DNA from: Cladosporium sp. IMV 00045
Taxonomy: Eukaryota > Ascomycota > Dothideomycetes > Cladosporiales > Cladosporiaceae
NCBI GenBank assembly: GCA_001931905.2
Contig: MSJI02000684.1
Span: forward strand, 1 to 64,000
DNA length: 64,000 nt
Direction: 5' to 3'
Part shown: positions 44,315-55,238 of the stretch, one piece after another
Numbering within the stretch: the first letter of the stretch is position 1
Layout: every line of letters starts with the position of its first letter
The notes under the pieces: generated by a model
Database searches by the model: none
Told to the model about the DNA's origin: nothing
What the model saw: the letters and a program-made list of their open reading frames with translations, nothing else
Position numbers and translations under genes: made by a program

Positions 44315-45637
44315 TCACTTCGCCATCGGCCAAACCTCTTTGACAAAAGATTCAATATCCTCCACGAAGATATCCGGGACCTCCCAAGCTGCGAAATGGC
44401 CACCCTCAGCGTGTTCTCGATACCAAACCAGATTGCCGGTGGTCTCAGCCCAAGCCTTAGGCACCGGTGCCAGCTCTTTCGGATGCCAGCTGTAGCCTAG
44501 CGGTTTCTTGACATACCACGCTGGGTCGTTGTGGAAGAACGTCGGATTGGCGCCGAAGAATTGACGGTAAGGAAATATAGCGCGAGGGAAGGATTCTGTG
44601 AGCCAGTATAAGGTCACAGAGTCAAGAATCTCCTCGACTGGCGGGCTCGCGGCCGTCCAGGCTAGCAGCTTCTCGCCGACCCTGAGTGGTGTCAGTCTTC
44701 ACATGTTTATTCTCTTATTTCCAACAACAGCCTTACCATGCCAGCAGAGCGATCGGACTCGAAGACAAAACCAGACCAATGGTCGCAGGACGAGTGCCAT
44801 GCTCGCGAGCGTACGCATTACCCACTGTGCCGAAGTTGTTGTACCGCTCGAGACCACGCATCTCCTTCTCGCTCAACCCATCCGGTTCACCCTGTACGCC
44901 AATGAAGAGATTCACTGCGATCTCGTCAGCTAACATTCCTGCCAATTCCGTTCTCCCTAGACACAATACTCACAATGCGCCGCCTTGCACGCATCCGCAG
45001 TACAAGCCATCACCCTGGAAACAAAACTGCCGATATCGCCACCTTGCGCAATATATCCAGCCTCAAACCCCAATCCCACCATCAGCCGATCCATGACCCT
45101 TGCAATCCCTTCCGTATTGAAATTCTGATCCAGCGGCGGCCCAGAACTATACGCATAGCCCGGCAACGAAGGCACAACAACATGAAACGGCAGAGTATCC
45201 GGCGTGTACTTCGTCCTCAGCACTTCCAACACGCCCAGAAACTCCAGCGGCGAGCCAGGCCAGCCGTGCAACAAGAGCAAAGGAACCGCATCTGCTTTCT
45301 TCGAGAAAAGCGCCACGAAGTGGATGTCGAACGTGAACTTCGTCTGCGCGTCTTCAATCGGAACGGTGAAGTTGGGATAGCTGTTGATCCTGTCCTCGGT
45401 CTTGCGCCAGTCGTATTTCGTCTCCCAGTAGGTTTTCGTCTCGGCCAGCCAGTCGCGCGAGATGCCGAATGAGGTGAAGTCTTTGACGTCCGCGATGGAA
45501 TTTTCGTAGGTTTTGGGGCCGATTTTGCTGAGTTTCAGAAGCTGTTTGAAGTCGTTCAGGGAGTCTTCGGAAACATGAGCGCGGAAGGGTTGGGGTTTGA
45601 GTGTGCCGTTTGAGGGGAGGTCTGCGAAGGAGGACAT
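44315..45637 (-). CDS. Epoxide hydrolase (microsomal type, EHN plus alpha/beta hydrolase)
   Basis: Three exons: 45637-44974, 44914-44737 and 44681-44315; phases 1 and 2 match and give 402 residues. The enzyme opens epoxides to diols through an aspartyl ester intermediate. An EHN (epoxide hydrolase N-terminal) domain occupies about residues 15-120 (FRAHVSEDSLNDFKQLL, WLAETKTYWETKYDWRKTEDRINSYPNFTV). The oxyanion motif HGWPGSP is at 124-130, the nucleophile Asp201 in QGGDIGSF, and the catalytic histidine is probably His376 in EHAEGGHFAAWE. No N-terminal membrane anchor is visible, so it is likely soluble, as are many fungal members. Possible roles are detoxification of epoxides or secondary metabolism; there is no biosynthetic cluster next to it to choose between these. 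Confidence 0.92.
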
Positions 45638-46227
45638 TTTTGGAGGAGTAGTCGGCTAAGGTGAGAAGGTAGGACTTCGTGAGGATTGGGAAAACGGTGC
45701 AGTCCGATCTGATCGTGGTGGAGCTTCGTTCTATTTGTATACAAAACAGGATCGTCGACGAAATAACCTTTCGGTAGCTGGGGAGGGGCAGAGGGGTAAA
45801 GAGAGTTTCATGGCGTTGTGGTATGATACCAAGAGAGTCATGCTGACTGCATCCGTATCACCGACTTTGGGCCTTGCGATGTCTATGAACGTATGTCAAC
45901 TCCTTACACCGATGAGCCACTCCAAATCAGTCTACTTGGCTACTCAAACGATTACTTATTGACGCTTTGTTTTTGCTTGACATTCGATGTACACTTCTTG
46001 GCATTGATATCATCACTCCATGTCTAACGTTGGCGACTCCACTCGATATCATAACACCTCTGGAGTTATTCTTGATGAAAACAACGGGCATGAATCGCAG
46101 GTATACAGGTATTTTTCATTCCTCATGCAGTATCGAATAGCATCTATTCCATTGTCAACGTCTAACCTCCCCTCTCCAATCCAACCCCAACCCATCCCAT
46201 CATCTCATCCCCCAAAACACCACCTCC
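45638..46227. other. Epoxide hydrolase promoter and GH106 3' flank
   Basis: About 590 bases with no recognisable gene or repeat. Confidence 0.6.
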
Positions 46228-49200
46228 TCAATAAGACCTAACAACCACATCCGACAACAACCCATACTCCTGCACCGGCGGCAAAGGCCCCAAAGCCAGC
46301 GTCCCACTACTCCTCAACCGATCCCAATGCGGCCTCACAGCATTCCCCAGCGTCGTCGCCACAACCACCAAAACCTCATTCTCACCCTCGGTCAAAAACT
46401 CCGTAAAATCAGCCACAGCATGCGTCGGATCCAGCGGCGGCAAGCGATGTCCATTCACCCAGACGCGAGCGGTGTTGATCACGGCGCCGAGGTCGAGGAT
46501 GGCGCCCTTTTCGGCTTCGCTGTCTTCGGCCGGCGACCAGGTGAAAGTCGTGTTGTAGAAGCCGCGGCCGGAGACGTTGAAGAGCGAGTCGGAGATGGCG
46601 TTCCACGGTTTCAGCTCGGTGAGGTCCCAGGTCGTGTTGGATTTTGCGGACTGCGTTTGGTCGGCGTAGATGTCGTCGGGCGCGCTCCAGGATTCGATTG
46701 TCAGGGTCCAGGAGGTGAGGTTTTGCGTGGATGAGGTATTGGAGGAGGCGTTTTGAGATGGCTGGGTTTTGTAGGGCAATGGGTTGGAACTGTTGGTTGG
46801 GGTTGTGGATTCTTTGCGGTGGAAGCCGATGATTGTGCTTTGGTTTGCTGCTAAGGATAGGTCGATGGTGGTTGAGTGGTTCGTTTGTTCGTACGCAGGG
46901 ATCGCATTGATCTCGCCCGTCCAGGCATCATAGAAATATGGCACGCCGGTTGTCTCAAAGGTGACTGATCCGCTCGATTCACCACCTGCCCCAAACTCGG
47001 TATCCCATGCATCATTGTATACGAAGACGTAGGTCTTTCCCTCTTTTGCGTCGTCTCGCCAGTACGTATACCAGATTCTGTCAGCATTGACTTTGGTGCG
47101 TGGCGTAAAGCCCAATGATGCTAGAGACGCCGATAGATCCTCCGCTGGTACTTGGTGCACGTTCTCCAAGCTTGTCAAGGATTCCAGCGCCGTCTTTACA
47201 TACTCAGAGCCACTGATGTTGTATCCCGAGAGGTTGAACGGAACTCCGCCAGAGACGATGATGGGCAGTCCAGCGTGTGCATAGTCTGTCAGCTTCTGCA
47301 CACCCGATACAGTCAAAGTGTCGTTGCCTCGGATGATGAGTGCCTTGAAAGCCTGGCGGGCTGGTGCCAGAACACCGTCCGAGACGTATGCCTCTGGCTC
47401 TGTGACCAAGTTGTCGGGGCTAAGATATTCGTATGACCAACCTGTAAGATACGTGTTAGAACAATCTTCAACTACACTGGTGCCAGTTGACTCACCATCC
47501 TCAATCAAATCGTTCGGTCGATATTGCGACGCTTTGTCGAAGAATTGGCTCTTCTTCAGCCAGAACGCGAGGTCAATCTTGGGAGTGCCGCTTTGTGCTA
47601 TGTACTGCGTACGTGCGGTCCAATTCATGAAGTCGTCATAATACTCCCAGGTTGGCTGTCTCGGACCATGCATGTTGGAAAAGCGGTATGCAAAAGTGGT
47701 GTAGCCTGGCCAAGTTGTGTTTGGGTACGTTCCTGAGAAAGGGTACGCATGATACACCTAAACAACGGTCAGCTGTGTCAAAAGCCTACACCTCCCTGCT
47801 CAGATATACTGACAAAGTTATTCACCGAGCCTGCGATCGATCGTTTGACGTCCCAGATCAATTCTGGCATCGTTTGACTGTAGGCTTCATTGCGTTGGGC
47901 ACCCAGCTCTGAGGATATGACTCTTTTGCCGGCCAAGTTGGCTGGACCAGCGAATTGTCTGTACGCATCGATGACATGGTTGAAGCCGAGTGATTCGGTC
48001 TCTGGACCATTCACTGCCGGGATGTTGGCTAACATGTCCATTGGAAGGTTGTATACTACCTGAGCGGAGTACTGAGAGTCCAGAGATTCTTTGGTCCAGT
48101 TGGTCAAGGTCTCGAGGTAAATTCTGTTGAGCTCGGTGAGCTTTTGAGGTGTTAGTGTACATTGTGAGCTCCAAGAGTGAAAGTTTTTCCGTCACTTACT
48201 GTCTGCCTGTAGTCGTCGACGTGTGCTTGACCTTTGTCGTTTTCGTCCGTCTGATACCAGTGTGGCGATGCAAGCGGAGCGTCCGATTGCGCATTAGGGT
48301 AAAATATCAGAGGAAGATACTTTCTGATGCTGTATCCGCGAGACCTCTCGAATGATTGTATCAGATCCTTTGTCCACCAGACTAGGATACTGTTACCAAA
48401 CTCCATAGAGTCTTCCCAGCCATAGTTGCCTACTTCCTGGATCAGTTCGCGAGTGTTGTTGTAATCCAGAAGATATTTCTCCCAGAAGTCAATAATGAGT
48501 TGCGCTCCTCTTTCGGAGAAATGGTCATTAAATCTTGATCCGTTCTGCAAGAAGGACGTGACTGGTGATTGGGGAACTGTTGTGTTCAGATACAACGGAG
48601 ATTGCTGGGCCAATCCTATTGTGTGGTTCTGGTAGTAAGCAAAGAGATGGTATTCTGTGCCGTTGGCGGAAGATGGAAAGTTTAGAGAGATTGTACCATC
48701 CTCTCCAACCTGATCAGTCACATCGGTAAGAGAGTCGAAGGCCAGTGTGAATCGGGCTCCACTGTAATTCTGGCTGAGAAATGCCGGTGCTGCTTGGAGC
48801 TGTACAGGTGTTTCGTCCAGTATAAGCGCTGTAGATGCAGAGACAAACTCGCCTGTGCCCCATCCAGGCAGAGTCTCGTTGTATGAGCCCCCAAGAGGTA
48901 CAGAAATGTTGAACGGCTGGAGATTCCACATTACGCCTTCGTCGTTTGGCTCAGCAGGAACACCCGATCCTTGGTTTGGACCGAGAGCAAAGTCCATGAT
49001 TAGGCCATGTTCTTTGGTGGCCTGCAAGGCAACTTCGGTTAAAGCCTCTTTTCACAAATTGTCAGTCATCGTTTGAATTAATTTAATATCACAGGTAAAA
49101 GCATACTCCACGCATCCGAACCCCAGCCGTATGTCGTCCAGTCCACTGGGGTTGGACCACCCTCTTGTACGACAGATGGATAATTGCCGTAGAGGTAGTA

Positions 49201-49491
49201 GCCTAGTAACTCCATTCCACCAAGTCCGGCTTCTTTGATAAGAGCGAAGTCATTCGCAAGCTCTTCCAAATCTACGGATGCATCGGGGACCCAGTATCTA
49301 TTTGTCTGTTAGATTGTGTATCCCATTATACCGCAGTTGTGCAAGAAGTACCTGAACCTGGGCCTCACGTTCGAAGACGGATTTTCGAACGTTCCGAAAG
49401 GGATATCCGGATTGATTTGATCGTCAGTATTATACCCAACCACACCAACAGCATAAAGCGCTGCCAACGCTGTGAGCTTGAAGTCGATCAT
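46228..49491 (-). CDS. Secreted GH106-type glycoside hydrolase (alpha-L-rhamnosidase-like)
   Basis: Six exons: 49491-49352, 49297-49107, 49047-48200, 48140-47814, 47757-47496 and 47441-46228, 993 residues; all phases agree. The last intron (54 bases, GTGAGT...TTACAG with a CTAAC branch site) has no stop and length divisible by three, so the unspliced frame is also open. An N-terminal signal peptide (MIDFKLTALAALYAVGVVG) precedes RPRFRYWVPDASVDLEELANDFALIKEAGLGGMELLGYYLYGNY, the start of the fold seen in GH106 rhamnosidase-like proteins. Many N-glycosylation sequons (NxS/T) fit secretion. The C-terminal third has a jelly-roll with ARVWVNGHRLPP. Removal of rhamnose from plant polysaccharides or glycosides is the expected role; distant family members may have other specificities. 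The assignment is by overall architecture. Confidence 0.82.
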
Positions 49492-49985
49492 GATTCGAAC
49501 ACAACTGTGAAAAAGCTGGTGACGCTTCGAGGACTGACTGGGCAAGCCTCGTCTCTTGATGCTTGATATAGTACATGGCAGCCAGGATATAGTTCCACCG
49601 TGCAATGCAACATTGCCCAGTTTACTTCAAGTCGACGTGCGGGGATCCTTTGACAAACCCTACTAGATCATACCTAAGCAAGCTTTAGTGAAGCGCTGGT
49701 CCTCTGTTGTGAAAGATCGTCAGGTTCTCCGCAACGTAGAGACTTTGTTCTCGGCGTTTCGGAGCAGCAACTGCCGGGTAGGGTATGAGAAAATCAACAG
49801 TCGTGAAACGTGACATTTGTACCCAAGAATTTTTTCAAGTCATTTGAGTTGTGGCCAAAGAGATTCATGCTAAAATGGGAGAAAAGATGAGCATATCGTG
49901 GGTATAAAATCGTAGGTGACAGCGTCTTAGAGGAACATCTTACGGACATTTACCGCATGGTAATGCTGCTTGTCGCTTAGACAGC
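49492..49985. other. GH106 promoter and RTA1 3' flank
   Basis: 494 bases, moderately AT-rich, with no frame or repeat of interest. Confidence 0.6.
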
Positions 49986-50941
49986 TCAGCTTTGTTCTCT
50001 CATCTCGACAATCTTGCTTCCTCGCGCTCCTTCTACGCCAAGTAGAGCCTCGCCTCCTGTACTGAGAGATTTCGCAACTCTTCTAGCTCTCTTCACCAGC
50101 TTCCCAGGATGGATTACCAAAAAGACTGACATAGCAAGCCACATCAACACAGCATCAAAGAGGTAGATGAAAACCTCATGGCTCATGACGAACCCGTCCG
50201 GACCCTGGATATATTCTGCAATGCGAACGATGTTTCGCACCTGAACGAACACACTCGCAAGGTAGAGTGCGTACATCCTGAGCCGCCAGTTCGGTACTCG
50301 AGGATGATCTGAAAGTAGCGAAGGACTCCTGGCATTTCGCATGTGGAATACGATGATGTTGATTATGAAGAAGCTGAATAGCGCTAGGTGGAAGAAGAGG
50401 CCGACGAGTACTACTGTACCACCGGTCTTTCGAACACCGTCGCTAGTCGTCGCCTGCATACCAGCTCCTGCAAGCTGGCTGCAGAATGCGACAATGTCGC
50501 CCATCATGAAGAGGGTGGTGGTCCAGCGTGGCCCAACAATAGCATGCTCGGCTGCGTCCAGGGCTTTGATTATTCGACCGAGAGCCATGTAGATGGTTGC
50601 CGATATGATTGGAGGCGCTGCCAGAATGAGAAGCAACTGAAGAATAAAGGCTTTGAAGTTTTCGGGGTCATTGCTGGACCAGACTCGGCCGTAGTAACCG
50701 CCTGCTTCCACTATTGGCATGGCAAATCCGTCAGCAAGCTTGCATTTTTGACAGGTCGAGCATGGCACGAACTGATTCCTCCGATGATCATGGGTATGAA
50801 GAATGCAGAGCGATATGGGAACATCAGCACTGTATGTGCGACTGTCGAGGCGGCGAAAAGTCCTACGAAGGCCCATCCTGCGGTCTCGGAGGGGTGGTAG
50901 GCGTAACCTTCGAAAGAGGATCCATCGCTCTCGATGTTCAT
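49986..50941 (-). CDS. RTA1-family seven-helix membrane protein
   Basis: Two exons (50941-50773 and 50710-49986) with a 62-base intron (GTTCGT donor, AATAG acceptor), phase 1, 297 residues. Seven hydrophobic segments can be traced: AGWAFVGLFAASTVAHTVLM, SAFFIPMIIGGIMEAGG, FILQLLLILAAPPIISATIYMALG, TTTLFMMGDIVAFCSQLAGAGM, GGTVVLVGLFFHLALFSFFIINIIVF, MYALYLASVFVQVRNIVRIAEYI and VFIYLFDAVLMWLAMSVFLVIHPG. The order, the EAGGYYGRVWS loop and the RNIVRIAEYIQGPDG motif followed by E-x-x-x-Y-x-F-D are RTA1-family hallmarks. Members (Rta1, Rsb1) are linked to resistance to 7-aminocholesterol and to sphingoid-base translocation at the plasma membrane. The basic C-terminus is cytosolic by prediction. 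It is divergent from a Zn2Cys6 regulator 500 bases away. Confidence 0.93.
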
Positions 50942-51442
50942 GATGGTAAATCAGCGTAATGAAAGCCGTAGTGTGTTAGAAAACAGAAACGAGAGAACAG
51001 AATGAAAGACAATGAACAGGTTTCTGTGAGCATTTCACCGCAGAAACACTTAGCACTTATACGCGATGAGTCCCATAGCGCCATCTCTGAGACGCGCCTG
51101 GGATGTCGTATTGTCTAAGAGGCGCAGTTTGAAAACGCAGCGGCCTCTAAGATACGCTGTCATTGTTGCAGGTCGGTATGATCACACGTCGAGCGTGTCT
51201 GATACGGTGATAGAGGAGAGTGAAGAAGGGGAGTTAGCGGCGAGTTTCAGTGGGGCCAACGCTCAGATCCTGCACCGTATTTTATACGGCCGCTCGTGTG
51301 GATCTATCTTCCTGCAAACATAGGACAGGGCCAGCCAGACAGATTTTAGGCAACAGTTATGCATACCGTATAGATACGGTCTTGTCTTGCCAGGGGTCTC
51401 CATCGCCGTCAACATACCTACGGCTCATTCGCATTGCACCCG
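50942..51442. promoter_or_regulatory. Shared divergent promoter, RTA1 gene and Zn2Cys6 factor
   Basis: 501 bases between the two start codons. CGG/CCG triplets occur (for example around 51288-51300, GGCCGCTCG, and 51419-51424, TACGGCTC), which are possible Zn2Cys6 half-sites, but I cannot show a specific spaced pair. Confidence 0.45.
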
Positions 51443-52903
51443 ATGGTCGCAAGCACGCCAGCCGCCGCGAGTGGCAACCGTCGTCGCAAGACGCATAATA
51501 AGTCTCGGAACGGATGTTCACAATGTAAGAAAAGACACTATAAGGTGAGGCCTTTTCCAGAAGCGTTTCGTCTTACTTTTGTTCGTCGCGAAAATGCTGG
51601 GCCGACATCTTCATAAGCTCATTCGCTTACTTTGCTTCCAGTGCGATGAAGGTATCGTCTTCCACTCCTCGCCCCACGACACTTGAAAGAATGCTAATGC
51701 TTTTCTTTCACCCTCTAATGAAGTTTATCCAATATGTTCTAATTGCAAACGTCTTGGCTCGAGCTGCAGCCTGAGTAGCCCTGCTTCTCCCACAGATTCG
51801 GAGGTGGTAGAGAAACAACTCAACCTGGATGATCTACAACTCCTGCACGACTGGGGGACGGGTAGCGACACCAAGTTCTCTGATCATCAAGCTGAGGAGT
51901 TATTCCGTCAACAAAGGGGTCGGGAGATAGAGCTCGGTTTCCAACATCCATATGGTATGTACTCGGGCCAGCTACTATGCCATCTCGAGCATGCCAATGT
52001 CGGATATGCTCAAGATAACAGCCGAGCCAGGTCGGCGAGACGTAGGCTGACAGATCAATAGTCCTTCACATAATCTTAGCCATCGCGGCTCTACATTTGA
52101 CGACGACTCGCCCGGATGAGTCCAAATGGTACGCTCTTGCTACATCCCATCACGGTGCTGCCATTCGACTCGCGCGCCCACATATCGCCGCCTCCGAGTC
52201 GGTTCACAGCGAGGCTGTGTTTAACTTCTCCTGCTTCAACTCCCTCTTCTCTTTCGCGGAACCCCCGCTGCGTCCTCGTGGAGAAGATGGACCTCGCGAC
52301 TATATTGGAGATCTCATGGATTCTTTCCGCATGTGTCGCGGCATTCGAGCCATCATCGCCAAGGATCACAACGTCCTCGCTGAGAAAGGTGCCATCGGCA
52401 ATCCAGCCTGGTCTTATGACGAGAAAAGTGTCGAGTCAACTCTGGCCGAGAGGTTCCCACAGATGCAACCGCTGGAAGTCATGGTCATGCAACATATCGA
52501 TGATCAAGACCAGAAAGCCGCCACCCTCAGTGCGGTGCGGCGGCTTTTCATCGCCATGGGCGTCTTGGATGATACTCCCGCCGATCATTCGTCCGTAAGC
52601 CTGACCCAACGATGGGCAATCGCGTCCGAGAAGACTTTCATCGACTTGTGCGACTCTCGACATCCAGTAGCCCTTGTGATCCTCGCACATTATGCACTTC
52701 TTGTCAACAAACGCAGAAACATCTGGTTCCTCCGTCGATGGCCACAGTTGATCTTGCAGAATGTTCGTCAGGAACTACAAGGAACCCACTGGATTCAGTA
52801 TCTTGAATGGCCGGATTTCGAAATCAGCCAAGCGCGGGACAGTCCTGGTTCTTCATCCGACAGCAATGTTTCCACAATCCAGCGCGAGAAGTCCATCGTA
52901 TGA
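51443..52903 (+). CDS. Zn2Cys6 (C6) fungal transcription factor
   Basis: Four exons: 51443-51544, 51642-51651 (a 10-base microexon), 51724-51954 and 52062-52903, 394 residues; phases 0, 1 and 1 agree. The binuclear zinc finger CSQCKKRHYKCDEVYPICSNCKRLGSSC shows the full Cys-X2-Cys-X6-Cys-X6-Cys-X2-Cys-X6-Cys spacing only when the microexon is included. After a short linker comes LQLLHDWGTG ... LGFQHPYVLHIILAIAALHL, the helical block typical of the C6-factor regulatory region; the join across intron 3 restores this motif, supporting the splice choice. The C-terminal part has WRQ-type helices and ends in a Ser-rich tail. It is a nuclear DNA-binding regulator; its targets are unknown, but the divergent RTA1 gene is an obvious candidate. 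Confidence 0.9.
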
Positions 52904-53019
52904 TCGAAGAATCGCAACTGGGGAGTTACTGATCTAGATGTTCTGATCCGAAATGCACCAAAAAGCCGAGGGTATATAATGCAGCCAGCTAAGCTTTGCG
53001 AGCAATAACGCGAAATCTA
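52904..53019. other. Short gap before tRNA-Cys
   Basis: 3' flank of the C6 factor and 5' flank of the tRNA gene; nothing else seen. Confidence 0.6.
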
Positions 53020-53103
53020 GCTTCTTTAGCTCAGTGGTAGAGCGTGGGATTGCAGCAATTGCAAGACATCCTAAGGTCCCTGTTTCGATCACGGGAGGAA
53101 GCT
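53020..53103 (+). tRNA. tRNA-Cys (GCA) with a 12-base anticodon-loop intron
   Basis: Cloverleaf read by eye: acceptor GCTTCTT (53020-53026) pairs with AGGAAGC (53096-53102) with one G-T; D-arm GCTC-AGTGGTA-GAGC (53029-53043); anticodon stem TGGGA (53045-53049) with TCCTA (53069-53073); anticodon GCA at 53052-53054; variable AGGTC; T-arm CCTGT-TTCGATC-ACGGG (53079-53095); discriminator T at 53103. The extra 12 bases at 53056-53067 lie just after position 37, the standard place for a nuclear tRNA intron. A run of T (53107-53112) directly downstream is a Pol III terminator. Confidence 0.95.
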
Positions 53104-53112
53104 GTCTTTTTT
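53104..53112 (+). terminator. Pol III T-run after tRNA-Cys
   Basis: Six consecutive T at 53107-53112, four bases after the end of the tRNA. Confidence 0.85.
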
Positions 53113-54056
53113 GTGCCAATAATTTTTGGCCCATCGCACGCATAGGCATTTACATTCCAGTGCGTGAGAGACTGAGGCTCCCACCACTATCTGTGGAAAT
53201 TCTGGCAGGGTCTGATTGGCCGCCGATATTCAGGACTTCTCTCCCGGTGCGCCGTGCTTTGAGAAGATTCGTGTGCCTGGACGTGTCGAAATGGTTGAAC
53301 GAGAGTGAATTTAGGAATCAAGCATGAAGTCGCATGATCTATTTTGCTTCCGAAACTCGTATTATTCGATATACTACAGTTGACGGTTGCGGATCAGCTC
53401 GGGTCTCAATACGTACAGACTGAAGCTGGGCAAAGGCATGCATTATTGAGCCATGCAATATTTCAATGTCAGAGCAAGATCGCAGAAGCAGGGGCAAGAG
53501 GCTGGAAGGGTCGGTTGAGATGCACTCATATACAAACATCGAGAGCAAATCAGTGAACTTCCAAAAGGAATAAGCTCAATTGACCTCAAGGTCAAGCCGT
53601 GACCAATTCTCTCTTTCGATGAATGCTTTGTTGCAGTCGTAACTATTCATCTTTCTAATCTTGTAATGCAAAAATCGTACATCGAATGCTCTGTCATTCG
53701 GTCCATGCGGGTCCATGCGCCTGTTGTCCACATGCTTCTTCGCTCGCTGAAAATGATTCAATCTGCAGGTGATTCTCCTCGTCCTGTTCGTCACTCGCGC
53801 TCCTACGCTCTTTGTTGCCATCATGGGCATGAGCCATATCTTTCTTGGATGTGCGAAGGGGTCTTTCACCTTCTGACTGACATGCTTTGAACGGGAAAGT
53901 GATCCCTCGGCATTCTTCTTTTGGCGCTCGTCAGGACCAAGCTTCCTGTGAACTTCTCAAGATTTCGAGCCTGTTCCTTGCGAACTTCCCGGCATCGAAA
54001 AAGCTCAAGTAAAGGCTTCGTTCTTCTTCAATCTCTCCCTCAAATCAAACAGTCTT
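53113..54056. other. Gap between tRNA-Cys and the PRXL2-like gene
   Basis: About 940 bases; only short frames without domains. Confidence 0.6.
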
Positions 54057-55238
54057 TCAGTCGTCCAACTCGAGCACCCTCCTGATAACATCGACCTCGG
54101 CATGATTCCTGTAATTCTTCATGCGATGACACCACACCACCTCACCCTCATCGAAGAGGAACTCCCCTCCAATCTGAAAAATATTCCCGCCCTTGACGAC
54201 ATCCCTCTTCCTGATCGACAGATTATTCTCCCCCCTGCCCCCATCCCCCATGGAGCTAGGACTCACAGACCTCGCCTCGTCCCGCGCCTCCATCTCGTCC
54301 ACCTGCGCTGCCTCGCGGTCCAGCTCCGCCTGCCGCCGTTTCCGCTCCGCGGCCTCCAGCTTCAGTTTGTTCAGCTCCGCCTGCCGCAGCTTGATGCCGT
54401 TGCGGATTGTGGAGAGTTGGCCTGCGGCCCAGGCCACGGGCGAGATCTCTTTCATGTACTCCGGTCGCTTGGAGCCGATGTTCACGCTGAGGACCATGCC
54501 GAGGCGCTTGAAGAGGGCGCGGCTGGGTTCGGCGTAGATAGGGAAGGGACAGCCGGTTTTCAGCTTGTAGAAGGGGATGAGTTCGGGGTGGCCGCAGCCT
54601 ATGACGAAGATGGAGGTCGGCGTCGGGATCGAGAAGTATTCTTGCATCGTGATGTTGTCACTGATCGCTTTGAGGTAGGCCTGGCATGCACCGCAGTAGA
54701 AGTGGCGGATGAAGATGATTAGTTGTCGAGTGTGCGTTGCTGTGGCTGGGTGGAAGAGCTGGCCGAATGGGCAGGGTGTGCCGTCGGCGGAGTAGATGGG
54801 GATGTTGTAGGCGGCGGCAAGGCTGGCGCGATCGGGGCACTCGTCGGTGATGGCATCGTACTGGTCTGTATCGGATCGGAGGCGTTCAGACCAATCGTCG
54901 GTGTCGACAAGTCGAAGGTTGTTTTCTGGGAAGGGCTCTGGATGATTGTGGCGACTGGCACGCATTGAAGAGGGAAGTTTGGGTAGGGCTTCGTATGGTT
55001 CTTCGGTGGGTGAGTTGTTTATGCTTGTGGGAGCCGTGGAGTATGCATTGTTGTCGAAGGATAGCATAGAATCGGCCGTCGAAGCCTTCGACGGCTTGGA
55101 GACATGGATACCATGTCGTCTGCTGTCGAATGTGTGAGAGCTTGCCGGCGAGACTGGAGCGGCACGGCGTGAGGGCGGCTGGTATTCTTGCTCAAACTTC
55201 GATGTCCCGACTGGACTGACTGGTCGTTCTGTCTCCAT
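54057..55238 (-). CDS. AhpC/TSA-type thioredoxin-fold protein (PRXL2/AAED1-like)
   Basis: Intronless, 393 residues from ATG 55238. The first ~130 residues are Ser/Pro-rich and probably disordered. From about residue 140 a thioredoxin-like fold starts (AYNIPIYSADGTPCPFGQLF), with the strand RQLIIFIRHFYCGACQAYLKAI carrying Cys182-Gly-Ala-Cys185, the likely redox pair. Then VIGCGHPELIPFYKLKTGCPFPIYAEPSRALFKRLGM follows the order of the AhpC/TSA antioxidant family (PF13911). A charged helical insertion (about residues 275-340, KLRQAELNKLKLEAAERKRRQAELDREAAQ) separates this from the last strands (GGEFLFDEGEVVWCHRMKNYRNHAEVDVIRRVL). Fungal relatives are common and little studied; a peroxiredoxin-like or thiol-oxidoreductase role is inferred. 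Confidence 0.88.
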   Translation of the reverse strand: METERPVSPVGTSKFEQEYQPPSRRAAPVSPASSHTFDSRRHGIHVSKPSKASTADSMLSFDNNAYSTAPTSINNSPTEEPYEALPKLPSSMRASRHNHPEPFPENNLRLVDTDDWSERLRSDTDQYDAITDECPDRASLAAAYNIPIYSADGTPCPFGQLFHPATATHTRQLIIFIRHFYCGACQAYLKAISDNITMQEYFSIPTPTSIFVIGCGHPELIPFYKLKTGCPFPIYAEPSRALFKRLGMVLSVNIGSKRPEYMKEISPVAWAAGQLSTIRNGIKLRQAELNKLKLEAAERKRRQAELDREAAQVDEMEARDEARSVSPSSMGDGGRGENNLSIRKRDVVKGGNIFQIGGEFLFDEGEVVWCHRMKNYRNHAEVDVIRRVLELDD

